Assembly: GCA_007922225.1 (NCBI GenBank)
Contig: ML679989.1
Location: forward strand, 21,183,534-21,247,533
DNA: 64,000 bases
Source of the DNA: Emydura subglobosa
Lineage: Eukaryota; Chordata; Testudines; Chelidae
Reading direction: 5' to 3'
The position numbers and the translations under genes are program-made. This document shows, in pieces, positions 34,638 to 45,600 of this stretch. The notes under the pieces are model-generated. The model saw only the letters and a program-made list of their open reading frames with translations, had not been told where the DNA came from and did not search any database. Within the stretch, counting starts at the first letter, position 1, and every line of letters begins with the position of its first letter.

Positions 34638-36720
34638 TGTCATCGTACCTGGTATGGGTCAACACAGAGAATGCCAAATTCATGACAGCCTGCAAGAAAT
34701 AGGGCAAACATCCCAAAACTGTTGGTTTAATCTATAATCAGATTTCACCAAGCCAGTAACAACAGTGAACTCCTGTATCATCACAATGGTTAACAAGAAG
34801 CCAAAACACAGTCCCCTTGCATTGCAGCATCTGGCTTACCTTCCAGACAACTTAACTTTTGTGATAAATGATTATAAAAACCAGAAATCACATATAAAAT
34901 TCTTCCAATCCCAAAGGACCAGCCATTTCCCCAGGTCGATATATGCTTTCAGGATCTCACCAAATACCACGCTGCAGCCAATTCCTTTAGTAAACAAAAA
35001 ATGAAAGGTGTATTAATCTAAAGAAAAGAAGAGGGTTGTTAAATGATTAAAGAGAATCGTATACATTACAAGTGATTTCAGAGTCTGTAGATCAGGATCA
35101 CAGCAGTGCTGGTAATCTGCTAGCTTGCAAAAAGTCTCTCTGGATCACCCAAAAGATTGAGGGTCATCAGTCCTTTATTAAAAGCTTCCTTTTGTTAGAG
35201 ATTGTAGTTCAGAGAAGTGGAGCAGGATTGAAAACAAAGAAGTGATGTCACAGTCTCCACTTTTATAGCCGCAGCCCATGTGCATGGAAAAGCACTGGGT
35301 CAAATATGGAGACTTGGATCACATGTCCTTACACGCCATGCTGAGTCATGAAGCATTCACTGCCTACATGCTGCCTGAAGAGACCTTGGAAGGGGTCCTT
35401 GGAAGAGCTGATTGTCCTTAATGGATCATTGAGCAGTTGGCTAGCCTGGATGTAAATTTTTTTTAGGGATGTGTGATCCATTCCGTGCCTAGGATAGCCA
35501 CCTGAGAATGCTAAGGTCAGGGCAGACTGTAAAAAGGGAGCAGATTCTTCCAGCACTGGTGGCTGGCACTGAAGCCATACTGTGCCAAGAAGCCAGTACA
35601 CAAACACACACAGCCCCCTTTACTGCATTCCAGTCTCAGGCTCCCAATCAGCCCTAGGTCCATTAAAGAGACCAGTTAATTAAACTCTATGCTCTTTACT
35701 AAAAAGGTTTCTCCTGACCCCAAAGGGTCAGCCACAGCACCAGATCAATATAAGTTTGGATCCTACCCAAAATACCACGCTGCCAGCCAATCCTTTAGTA
35801 ACTAAAACTAAAGGTTTATTATAAAAAGAAAGAAACAAATTATAAGAGAAATGTTAAAGGATTAAAACAATCAGATACATACAAATGATTTGAAAGTCCA
35901 TATATATCAAGTTTCTAGAAGAACTGTGGAGTTTGCAGGCCTGTATAGTCTCTGTGGTGTACATCCAGCAATTGGATGGGTCTCAGTCCTTTGTTGCACA
36001 GCTTCAGCTGCAGATGACTTGATCCAGAGGTAGATAGGTGCTGAAAGCTGAACAGGAATGATGACCAAAATGGATTCCAGGCTTTGCCTTATATACCCTC
36101 TGGTCCTTTCCATGCTGCTTGTGGAATTTCATAGGAACTCAAATGGAGTCCAGAGTCACATGAGCAAGTCCTGGTGACTCATCAGGTATATCCCTGGCTT
36201 CTCCCCCTGAGCCCCTTGCATCTGTGGATGTCTCAATGGGCCAATAAGCAGGCTATTGTCCTGCCGCCACCCTGTCTAGGGTGTGTCTCAGATAGCACAA
36301 TTTGAAATACAGACATATCAAATACATCCATAACTTCCATTACACATATAACACATGAACATAAGTATTATTATCTTACTTAGCACATTACAGCCTTTCT
36401 AACGGTACCTGACATGGCATATCTTACATGAATTATTATGATTTTGACATACTGATATCACATTATATAATAAATGCTCCCCTCCCCAATACAGCGAGCA
36501 TGACATCCCCAATGCGAGACTGGTGTAGAAGGGAGTAATCAGAGCTCCTGGATACACCACAAGGGCCCCTCCGATCCAGCCGGTGTGACAGGGTGTTACC
36601 CAAGAACACAACAGTTTTGTGATACAAACACATAACTAATATTTATAACCAGAGACAATGATGATACATGGATTTACACAGGATAGCAGATTATAAATTT
36701 TCCATTGATACCACCTGAAT
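34638..36720 (-). mobile_element. older LTR related to family X, split by copy 3
   Basis: 34638-35471 parallels family X in order (CAAATACCACGCTGCAGCCA, CTTTAGTAAACAAAAAATGA) but is much more diverged. On the minus strand GGCTATAAAA at 35261-35270 is a clear TATA box in the expected place. After copy 3, sequence from 36596 continues the family order (ACACAACAGTTTTGTGATAC, then GATAGCAGATTATAAATTTT), so copy 3 sits inside it. The far edge near 36720 and any target duplication are uncertain. Confidence 0.7.
35472..36590 (-). mobile_element. solo LTR, family X copy 3
   Basis: Collinear with copies 1 and 2, starting TGTGATCC and ending GTGTGACA. It is flanked by GGATG (35467-35471) and GGGTG (36591-36595), a 5-bp duplication with one change. 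On the minus strand it has a good TATA box (GGGTATATAAGGC at 36086-36098) and AATAAA at 35815-35820. It retains a block near 36474-36540 that copy 2 lacks and that falls in the assembly gap of copy 1. No coding. Confidence 0.9.
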
Positions 36721-36961
36721 TCCTGGCTCATTAGGTTCTCTTAAATGAAATCATGGAAACCACCAACGTGGAGAGGCAGTCACTCTCTTAGGAGCCAAAC
36801 TAGAACTGGATTTAATGCATCTGTGATGTTTTGGGGTTCAGCTTAGACAAGTCAGAGGTGGTGTCACTGCCCACCCTGAAACCATGGGTGCTTAAATGCT
36901 CTGCTGCTGTGTCTCACCTCCCGGACACCAACAGCCAGCAGACAAGCATGCAGTTCTCTGC

Positions 36962-37247
36962 GGATATGTGTACACTGCAAAGAAAAATCCATGGCTGGCC
37001 TGTGCCAGCTGACTCGGTCTTGCAGGGTGCAGGCTGCAGGATTGTTTCATTGCAGCGTAGACTTCCAGGCTCAGGCTGCAACGTGAGCTCTGGGGCCTTC
37101 TCTACCTCACAGGGTCCTAGAGCAGGGACTCCAGCCCGAGCCCAGAAATCTACACTGTAATGAAAAGTCCCACAGCCTGTGCCCCAGGAGCCTGAGTCAG
37201 CTGACATGGGCCAGTCAAGGGTGTCTAACTGCAGGTTAGACATACCC
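36962..37247. mobile_element. fold-back DNA transposon (GTCTACAC type)
   Basis: The left end GGATATGTGTACACTGCAA pairs with the right end TGCAGGTTAGACATACC. Internal CATGGCTGGCCTGTGCCAGC pairs with GAGTCAGCTGACATGGGCCA and GCAGCGTAGACTTCCAGG with AATCTACACTGTAATG. It is a longer relative of 4733-4946. No transposase. Confidence 0.8.
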
Positions 37248-37525
37248 TGGTGTCTGCGTGCTGTGGAACCCGGTTCAACACCCTGACCCCAGCAGCCAGC
37301 CTACAACCCAAGAGCTCCAGCTTAGTCTTCACCACCTTGTTACTAAGTGCAAGCTGACTCTAGCGCACTGCCAGTTCCAAACGTTCCCAAACTGTCTGCC
37401 CTGGAGTGCCCAGCCCTCTCCTGGAACACACAGCTTTATACTTTCATTGGAGCTAACAGTCACTTCCATTCAAACACAGCACGGGGTTGGTTTTGATTAA
37501 AGTAAAACAAGCTTTTAACATAAAG

Positions 37526-37722
37526 CAGTGGTTTTCAAACTGAGCAGTGCGGGCTCTCGGCAGAGGGTATGGAGGAAAATCCTGTCATAGCGGACAATAT
37601 CCCTTACAGACCTTTTCTTTCTGTTTTCTTGGGTGTATTATGGCCCTATCTCAGATGGGGGTATGCGGTAGACTACATTATTTGGAAAGGGATACTCAGC
37701 TTAAAAAGTTCGAAAATCACTG
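37526..37722. mobile_element. 197-bp hAT-type element with perfect 8-bp TSD
   Basis: Flanked by ACATAAAG at 37518-37525 and 37723-37730, an exact 8-bp duplication. Ends CAGTGGTTTTCAAAC and GTTCGAAAATCACTG are the classic hAT (Charlie-like) termini. Non-coding, so non-autonomous. Confidence 0.92.
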
Positions 37723-38756
37723 ACATAAAGGAGAGCTTTTAAGTGAGTTCAAGGGATAAAGATAAAAATGATTACAGCCAAACAAAAGTAAAAATAGGTC
37801 TTAGCCATTAGAAAGCCTATCTTAATAAGCTGCAGTCTTTGTTCAAGGTAGATTTCTAACCAATCTTTCTTCTCCAGTCATGGCTGACTTTCTGTCAGGA
37901 CCTTCCACAGAAGTACACGATGCTGGTTTCCCTTGTCACCCCGCATCAAAGATGCCAAAATGGCTCTTTGTTTCCTGTTATGTGTCTCAGTGTTCATTGA
38001 CCCTGCTTCAGATGATGCCTCATGCTGTTTTTGCTTCCTCTGGACTTTCCATCCACAGCTGATTCATATGTAAATTGGGCTGCCATTGTTTTGATTCCAA
38101 AATGCTTACTTTACATTGGAGATAGGGTAGATAGCTCCCTTTCCTCCTGTCTGGGGGAAAACCTGCTTCTCCATGTGTTTGGTCACAGACTTTAAGCATA
38201 GCATCAGTGAGTATTCATAATTCCTCATATAGTGTTAATGCATACATTTGACAATGATATTCGTTGTCAGACTGTCACAGGCTTTCATAACAGACATTAC
38301 TCAATACACTTTACAATCCAGTAATATTGTATGCAATCAGTTGATTCAACTGCTTATCAATTAAGGGTCAGATCCCCTCAAGTGGCTTTCTCTCCCACTC
38401 ACTAGATTGATGGCTTTGTTTACTTTTTATATAAAAGTACCTTCATTGTCTGTACCTGATGACCAGACTGGTCAGATAAACAAATACACACGCCTTTGTC
38501 TAGGGCAGACTGGGCTTGTACCCTGCTTGCCAAACGTATTTAAAAAACATAATTCTAGTACATATCCAGAACTCTTTGTACATACTGTGTACATACATCA
38601 TGCAAAATATTAGTTTTCCAATAATATATTCTATGCCACCTTTTGGGTGTATATCATGACAACAGTCTGTTAGGTGTACTGAGCATGTCAGGCCTGACAA
38701 GAGTTGCTGATACAGAGCAGTGAACTACCAGTGGGCCTCTGTGTCACAGCATCACA

Positions 38757-40984
38757 ACTGTCAGGTGGCTTGGATAGCTCAGACTTGTCCTTCTAGTGGT
38801 ATATTGGCATCAATGGATCTGTTATAGGATAAAGTTTTCTCCCTCCATTGCCTTACCCTTCAGATTAGTGCGCTAGTCACAAACTCAGCCTGTGGAGATA
38901 AAATATGTGCTTAGTTTGCTTGGCAGAGCACAGGGGTAACTTTTTGAAACTTGTCTGTCGTGAAGGTAGAGCGAGTCAGGTGAAGAAGGAATGAGCTGCA
39001 GGGTTGCACTAAGCCTTTCTCTTCCAGCTTCTTAGGCAGTGACTACACTACGGTCACGACAGTGGCACAGCTATGGTGCTGTAGTGCCATAGTGTAGATG
39101 CTTCCTACAGCGACAGATGGGGTTTTCTGATTACTTTGTTTTGCTCACTCCAGGATGTTTTGCTCATCTCTTCAGATACTAATTGATCTCCCCTTCATTC
39201 TCTGTTTATTTTTCATACAGAAGTTTTGGCTCTTTTGCTATAATAAAACCTGCAGACATTGGAGTTGATATATCTTCTGGTTTCATATGCAACTATTCTG
39301 ATTGCTAACAGAGACATATGTTGTCATCGATACTACTCTCTTGGGAGCTCTGCTGCAGCCGGCAAGTGGTGAGCAGAGGTTAGCTTTAAGAAAGAAATAT
39401 GCAGACTTTGCACAATTCCTACCTCTGGAGCCTTGAGGAATGAGAGTCTGGGATTCAAAAGAAGGCTGTCCATCCCTGTTTTGGACCCCAGACTCGTTCC
39501 CCAAGACTCTGGAGGTGATAGTTGTGCAAAGTCTGCATATTTTAAAAGTGATGTCATTTTGGTTTTGTAACACTGAGTTTGGATTTTCAAATTCCAGATA
39601 CTTGTATACTTACATTTCTTGCTGGAAACTCAATCTGCTTTGCTCTTTATGTTATTACCTTGCTATAGTGAAATAGAAAACCAGAAACTTTCCTGAAAGC
39701 TGCTGTTAACCAGGACAGCTAATAGCTGTTACCATTATTATTTCTACATATGAGAAACAGTGGTAATTGAACTGTGACAGCTGGAAGCCAGTGGATTCCC
39801 TCAGCAAGAGTAACCAAAGGCAGAATTTTCACAGGATTTGCTGAAGAGGGAGGTGATCTGCCATGTGTAAGCAATGTGGTATGCAGTGCATCCTGGCAAA
39901 TCTTTAAACTTTCAGGCTGCAAGGAAGTACTTTGGTTTGAAAAGAAATTTCCCAAAATGATCAGTAATTTTGAGTAATGTAAAATGGGCCCTGTTTTTCA
40001 GAGGTGCTGGACACCCAGAGTTCCTGGTGAAGCCAATTGGAATTGTGGATGATTAATGCTTCTAAAAATCAAGCTTGTGATGGCTGACATTGGGCACCCA
40101 CAATTGGAGACCATCTTTCAAAATGTGTCTCTTTAAGTCTGTAACAGTTGGCTAGTGACCGTAATGTTGTAACAGCCAGCCATGCAGGTAGGACAGAGAG
40201 CCTGGAGCCATCACATGTAAAGGCTTTTGCATTTATCATTTTAAACTATTTTCTTACTCCTTGATGGTAAAGTCAAAAGCATTTAATGGAAATGCTTGTA
40301 TTTTGCACCCTCCCTTCCAATTTGTAGATCAATGCAGCCTTCATTGCGTTCCCCTTACGGGAACCACATCTTCTTTCCTGTTAATTGTTCTCTCAGCTCC
40401 TCAAAGACTGAGGAACTCTTTAATGGCTTGGTAACAGATTGATGGCTTGTGTGTCCGAGGCGTTATTGTCTTCAGCTTGGCTTCTGATGCTGCTTGGAGC
40501 AACAGTGATCTGTTGGACAGAGAAGAGTAACAGATGAGTGGAGGCTTCTTGTTGGGCAGGGAGCGCATCACCCAGCTGTTTAGAGGAATTGGAGAGAAGG
40601 GAGAAAGGCAGATTATCCATTATGTTTACAGAGCCCTAGCCACACAAACAATGACTATCCCCTTTGACAAGAGGATTGTTTAATTAGTCAGGGATTTGAT
40701 AAAGGGATGACTTAACACTGTGCTCTGAAGGCATCTGCTTTTTAATACTGTGTACAGTAGCATGGTTCTCTACTGTAGTGTTTTCTTTCCTCTGCTGTCT
40801 CCAGCGGACACTTCCATAGCTCTGCTCCAAATATCTGAGGTAGTTTACATGAATAATATTAACACTAGACAAAAACTGCCATCTGGAAAACAAAATTACG
40901 CCATTGCCTGAAAATTGGCTCTGAGCTCCCATGAGCACTCACTAGCTGTATAGCTATTTGAGAGCTGGGGTCTCCACCCCTCAC
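38757..40984. other. no gene; one partial fold-back transposon
   Basis: Contains a hairpin (39395-39544, listed apart) and, at about 39035-39120, a fragment with GACTACACTACGGTCACGAC and CCATAGTGTAGATGC that resembles one end of a GTCTACAC-type fold-back element. Otherwise nothing was recognised. Confidence 0.45.
39395..39544. repeat. 150-base near-perfect hairpin
   Basis: The arm from AAATATGCAGACTTTGCACA pairs with TGTGCAAAGTCTGCATATTT without a mismatch. Pairing then continues with some mismatches inward (CCTCTGGAG with CTCTGGAGG; AGTCTGGG with CCCAGACT), leaving a loop of about 20 bases. It could be a small fold-back DNA element or an RNA hairpin. No copy was seen elsewhere in the window. 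Confidence 0.75.
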
Positions 40985-41180
40985 TTCCCTTCCTCACAGT
41001 TAATAGATATTTCTTCAAATGATGGTCCCTATTCTGTTCCACGGAAGGTTATGTGCATGCACCAGAATAGTAGTGTCTGTCGGTCCACATATGCGCGCTT
41101 GCATTGCCTCATGATTTCGTTCCAGGTGATAAAGGGCAGGGCGGACCAACCGCTTCTTCAGTTCCTTCTCACTGCCACAT
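40985..41180 (+). repeat. DIRS A left inverted terminal repeat
   Basis: Matches, inverted, the right end of the same element. The best blocks are TTCTTCAAATGATGGTCCCT (also matched in the ICR at 48385-48404), CCACGGAAGGTTATGTGCAT and TTGCATTGCCTCATGATTTC. The start is set where similarity fades. Confidence 0.82.
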
Positions 41181-41739
41181 GGTACAAGTTGGAGCGTCTG
41201 CCTTTACTCTCGTCCTTCGTGACACACTTTCTACATTTTCCAGTAAAACAGTTTTTATTCTTGTATATAGTTCAGATTTTATTGATTTTGTAGTAGTTTT
41301 AATGTTCTTCTTTGAGGCGGCCGCTCCACTTTAGGTGTCCCTGCGACTGTACTCAGAGATTTATGGTAGCAGTGCCTGGTTGGATCGCCTGCATTGTCGC
41401 TGTATCACGCTGCCTCAGGTGGTTACATAGCGCTAAGTGACCCACCGTCCCTCAGTTCCTTCTCTGTCACTTTTGGCTTGAGTTGGGGCTCTCAGCAGAA
41501 CCTTTCCTCTCCACTTAGTATAAGATACATATAGTTACCAGCTAGTTAGCAGTTAGATAGTTATTTCTACCCTTCCTGTTCACCTTAATTTTTCTTTTCC
41601 TATGAAAAAAATGTTAATTACTATCTCATTAGGAAAATAGGTTTCAGTTTTTCCTTTCCCTCTTAGTATAGTTTTCCTTGTCTCTCCCCTCCACATCCCC
41701 TCAGTTTGGGACAGAAAACTCCCTGGCATGCCCAGCTTT

Positions 41740-42480
41740 CCAGTATTCAAGCGCTGCCTGACATGCAGGGTGTCAATACATATTTCAGTTGGACACGCAC
41801 TGTTGCCTCGGCGAGACACATCCCACAAAAGTGTTCGCATTGTTGTAATCTGAAGGCAAGAGATCTCCATCTTAAATCCCTTATGCTGTAGAAATCCCTG
41901 CGACACTGAGTCGAGGACCCCACCCTCCCACTCACCCCAGACCAATGGATGCCATTGGCAGCCTCTGATAGAGGTCCTGCCACAAAAGCTCCTACTAAGG
42001 AACTCTTGGCCAAAAAAGCTGTCTCAAACTTCGCTGCCAAGACAGCCACTAAGACCATATTGGTACCATCGGCACTGAGTGCGTCATACTCCGAGATGCC
42101 AGAACCATCCAGTACCACTGGTACACAGGAAGCAAAAGACCTTAAGCAGGCAAACTCTGATAAAGGTTCAAAGAGAAAAGCAAAACCCTCAGCCTCAGTA
42201 CCTACAGAACCAAAGGGACACTCGGCACCGTGCAGCTCAACCTCATGGCAGTCAGTGACGCCACCTGCTGTACCTACCGTGCATAGCACAAGACCCTCAG
42301 CACTGGTGACGACAGCTCATACGTTGGGTACCACCAGTTACACTGACATCGGAACCTTCCCTTCCAATACTACAGCAATTCCTGAGACAGAGAGACCTAC
42401 TGGGCTCATCCACTCCAGAATCCCTGCTCATTGGTACCACCGTTACTCGAACCTGCTTGGTACGGAGTCGCCAGACCACT
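41740..42480 (+). pseudogene. DIRS B gag-like fragment
   Basis: A short frame (41706-41891) has IPQKCSHCCNLKARDLHLKS, the cysteine-rich end of the DIRS gag domain. After a stop near 41890, frame 41949-42480 is rich in Ser, Thr, Pro and Ala (for example STTGTQEAKDLKQANSDKGS), as the low-complexity gag tail usually is. Gag is thought to be a particle or RNA-binding protein. The frame then runs into recombinase sequence, marking the deletion junction. Confidence 0.75.
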
Positions 42481-42960
42481 CCATCTACTTACCTTGTTTT
42501 TTTCCAAAACCTCATTCAGACAAAAGAGACAGCACTCCACAGCTTGGACATCTGAAGAGCATTAGCCTTCTTTATGGAGAGAACATAAACCTTTAGAAAA
42601 ATCACTGAAACTGTTCGTCTTTATAACAGAACAATCAAAGGGGAAGCTATTTCAAAACAGAGGTTATCCAAATGGATATCAGGATACATCCACTTCAGTC
42701 ATCGAAAACATCAGTTACAAGCCCCAGCAAGGACCCACACACACTCTACTAAAGCACTTTTAACGCTTTCTCAACAATGTCCCCACTATGGACATTTGCA
42801 AAGCAGCCACTTTTGGCATCTGCCCACACTTTCACAAAGCACTACACTATAGAGCAACAGTCATCTTCAGATGCTCTGTTTGGACTCGTGGTTTTAGTAA
42901 CCAGCATGAGTGTAACTCTGAAGCCCCTTCTTTCCACTGAGGGGCATTGCTCAGCAGTCA
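42480..42960 (+). pseudogene. DIRS B tyrosine recombinase C-terminus
   Basis: Starts with IYLPCFFPKPHSDKRDS, in the same position as VCLPTFFPKPHASNEEQ in DIRS A. Then, in shifted frames, LSKWISGYIHFSH and HSTKALLTLSQQ follow. The HxxR box of tyrosine recombinases reads HSTK here, so arginine is replaced by lysine. The region near 42790-42850 keeps the PIMDICKAATFG wording in pieces. Not functional. Confidence 0.78.
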
Positions 42961-42963
42961 TCT

Positions 42964-43075
42964 AAAGTGGAGTACCCACAGGGGCACTCCTCGAAGAAGA
43001 GAAGGTTACTCACCTTATGCAGTAACTCAGCTCATTCAGGATGATTGTCCCTGTGGGTGCTTCACTACCTTCCCT
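42964..43075 (+). repeat. DIRS B internal complementary region
   Basis: The left half (TAAAGTGGAGTACCCACAGG then CCTCGAAGAAG) is the complement of the element's left end. The right half (CAGGATGATTGTCCCTGTGG) is the complement of its right end (CCACAGGGACGACCATCTTG). In DIRS elements this region is held to template the junction of the termini during circle formation. Confidence 0.75.
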
Positions 43076-43308
43076 CCTTCCCTCTACTTCGGAGTTTATG
43101 CAACAGACATTCCGTGGTAGAGAAGGAACTGAGGGACAGTTGGTCGCACAGCACTATGTAACTGCCTAAGGTAGTGTGAGATGGTGACAACACGTGTGCA
43201 ACCCAACCAGGCACAGCTACCATAAATCTCCGATTAAAGGCGCAGGGCTCACGGACACCCAAAGTGGAGCAGCCACAGGGACGACCATCTTGAAGAACCT
43301 CAGTCAAC

Positions 43309-43629
43309 GTGAGTAATCTTGTCTTCATATTAATTTTTGTAGGATTAAGGACTTTGGGACGCCACTTTGTGGGTTTTCCCCCAAAACCCAGATCTGTGTA
43401 TTGGATTATGTCGAAGATACTGGGATTCAAGGTCTGGTGTGTATCCTGCCCTTGCTCATTTTTGCTCAGCGATGAGCACCAATGTTGTCTGTACTGCTTG
43501 GGGGAAGCCCACATCGTGTCCAGGTGAAGTATCTGCCTCTCCTTCCCTGCCCATACCTGGAAAGGCTGCCTACACCGTAAGAAGCACCTCATGGAGGAAG
43601 CCATGGTGCTGTGGTTGGATCCTGGCTGG
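43309..43629 (+). pseudogene. DIRS A gag cysteine-rich region, first part
   Basis: Frame 43309-43527 includes VWCVSCPCSFLL, then DEHQCCLYCLGEAHIV. After one frame change the next reads SASPSLPIPGK. The CxxC...CxxCLGEAH pattern is the cysteine cluster of vertebrate DIRS gag. The gene is cut at 43629 by a solo LTR and resumes at 45286, where SAKSQSGSASTSFMDSM reads as its Ser/Thr-rich tail to about 45470. Confidence 0.78.
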
Positions 43630-45281
43630 TGTTACCAGACTTGCCCCTCATCTTGGGGTATGCTCATTTATTAGAGTTACGTTCCTGGAAAGGGTGTGTG
43701 TGATTCTATTAATATACTGCTCATGTTACTTGTGTGTTCATATGGATACAAGTCCCCTCCCAATAGAGCTATCCTGCAGGACCTAAGGTTTTCAGGGCTG
43801 GGTTCCTCCAGCCCCAGATTCAAATAAACCCTCACAGATACACACACACACACATTCCAGATTAACCGAGTGCGTCTGAGCGGACTGGGCTGTCAGCGCT
43901 CTCAGCTGACCCCTTATATGTCCCTGAGCTCAGCAGGCTGGGTGACACAGCACTTTGAGCAGCCACCCTTATATGCCCCTTTGCACCGCACCAGAATAGA
44001 GTGCACTTCTGAGCAGGCTGGGTCAAACAGCACTTTCATCTGCTACCCTTATATGCCCCTGGACTCCGTAGGCTAGGCAGAGCAGCACTTCTCAGCTGCC
44101 TCCCCCCTCATGCTACTATTGTTCTAGCAGTAACTCCCTTGATGAGCAAACCCCATAGGATTTTTGGGCACTCCAGAGATCTTTGGCTTAGGTAAAAGAA
44201 GCGTTGCTGCAGAGCAAGATAGGGAAGCCAAGAACACAAAGGAGTAAATGAAGTTGGGAGAGAGAGACTGGCAACCAGCTTGATTATAACAGTTAGTTTC
44301 TTGCCAGGTATATAAAACTTATGATACTAATACTGATACCATACAAGGAGAGAAAAACAATCAAACGCTTACAATACTACACAATTACAGTTGGGGTATT
44401 GGAGAAAGCTATCCCAGGTTTGATAACAAAAGTAGAAAGTTATACCTGGACTAAAAGTGAGAGAGAGAGTGTGTTTGGGGGGGGAAAGATGAGGGGGTTT
44501 CACCACTCCGTGCAGCTCAGAGGTTCCCAGGAGACAGGCTGTTCAGCTTAGGGTCCAGAGCGCTTGAGACAGGCAGAGCCCCCAACATGATCAGTCAGGA
44601 AAAGTGGGAAGTTCCAGTGGAACTGATGCAGATTTTGGATCCAGGAATCAGAACCAGGGTTTGAACTTGGGTAGGGGTTTTTGTAGACCACTAGGTTTGT
44701 TTATGGGAAAACAATGTCTCATGGAAGTATCCCAGAGTGGTTTTCTTTGTGCTGGACACTAGGAGCTGATCATTCCTGGCTATGGGCAATGTTTCTTGAG
44801 GGAGCTCACAATGCAATCAGGCAGATTCAGTGTTTTGCATATCAATAACTAGAATGGTCTGATAACTGCGGAGCTGGGTGTGTGCCGGTGTGGGTTCATT
44901 TACATCAGGAGCAGAGATCTCCCATCATGCAGTGCGTTCCTGCTTTGCCAATCCCAGAGTTCAGTGCGGTCCCTGCTTTGGAGTTTGGTTCTCCATACGC
45001 TAGGCTAATTCTTGTTCCATCTTCGATGTAGATGAGGCTTCTGTTCTTCATTCGATGTGTTAATTGAGATGCCTCCTTTTTACATCTTTGATGTAGATAA
45101 GGCTAGGGGAGTTGTCTTAATCCTATCACCCTTGTTTGGAGGGGTTTAGTTGTGTCTCCCACTGCCTTTTCATTGCTTTTGATTTCTGGTTCGAGGCGGG
45201 GGGGAGGAGGATTCAGGTGAGCCAGAGAGAGTAGGGGTTTTGTGCCCTGGTTCTCCAAGAACACAGAGCTGCCAGGTAACA
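43630..45281 (-). mobile_element. 1652-bp solo LTR in DIRS A gag, with 4-bp TSD
   Basis: Ends TGTTACC (43630-43636) and GGTAACA (45275-45281) are a perfect 7-bp inverted pair, flanked by CTGG at 43626-43629 and 45282-45285. On the minus strand three TATA-like CATATAAGGG boxes (43911-44055) precede a poly(A) signal at 43667-43672, so U3 is over 1.2 kb. A 4-bp duplication is usual for class I endogenous retroviruses and some Gypsy elements. It has no coding. Repeated CATCTTCGATGTAGATGAGG wording occurs near 45019-45105. Confidence 0.9.
43911..44055 (-). promoter_or_regulatory. threefold core-promoter repeat in the LTR
   Basis: CCCTTATATG occurs at 43911, 43966 and 44046, each in a unit containing CAGGCTGGGT and CAGCACTT. 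On the minus strand each is CATATAAGGG, a TATA box. On either strand CCTTATATG is one base short of a CArG (SRF) box. Confidence 0.6.
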
Positions 45282-45600
45282 CTGGGGAACCCCCCCGTAC
45301 ATAGTCTTGGGAAGTCCAGAAGCACACCTCCTTCCGCAAAGTCCCAGTCTGGATCTGCCAGTACCAGCTTTATGGACTCCATGCTGGGGCTTAGCCATGA
45401 AACACAGACGCACACTCATAAGCATGGCAGTAAGTCTTCCTCCAGAAAGAGGCTGCACTGTCCATGAGTTCTGATCATGGAGACAAGAGCATCCCACGGG
45501 CCGCAAGAGTGAGAAGACGTCATATCATTCACCAGATCCACCGGTCCCATTTCCTGAACTGCACATCCCTCGTGCATCAGCTCCACTGGCACAGTGTGAA

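Larger units (their letters stand above)
36822..38756 (-). mobile_element. LTR-like block carrying two DNA transposons
   Basis: Starts TGTGATG (36822) and ends CATCACA (38750-38756), a 7-bp inverted terminal pair with TG...CA as LTRs have. Without the two inserted transposons it would be about 1.4 kb. Content resembles a long LTR with no coding. No target duplication (GCATC against ACTGT) is seen, so the right edge in particular could be wrong. Confidence 0.5.
41300..43320 (+). mobile_element. DIRS element B, internally deleted and nested in DIRS A
   Basis: Left inverted repeat at about 41315-41472 (CTCCACTTTAGGTGTCCCTG...CCCTCAGTTCCTTCTCT) and right at 43114-43276 (AGAGAAGGAACTGAGGGACA...AAAGTGGAGCAGCCACAGGG). 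An ICR lies at 42964-43075. The interior joins gag directly to the C-terminal end of the recombinase at about 42480, so RT, RNase H and most of the recombinase are deleted. It interrupts the leader or gag region of DIRS A and is therefore younger than A. Only about 2.0 kb remain. Confidence 0.86.

Noticed and set aside
41749..43604. Minus-strand frames of about 180 codons across DIRS B and A
   Set aside because: Antisense to DIRS gag and terminal repeats; they show no domains and are shadows.
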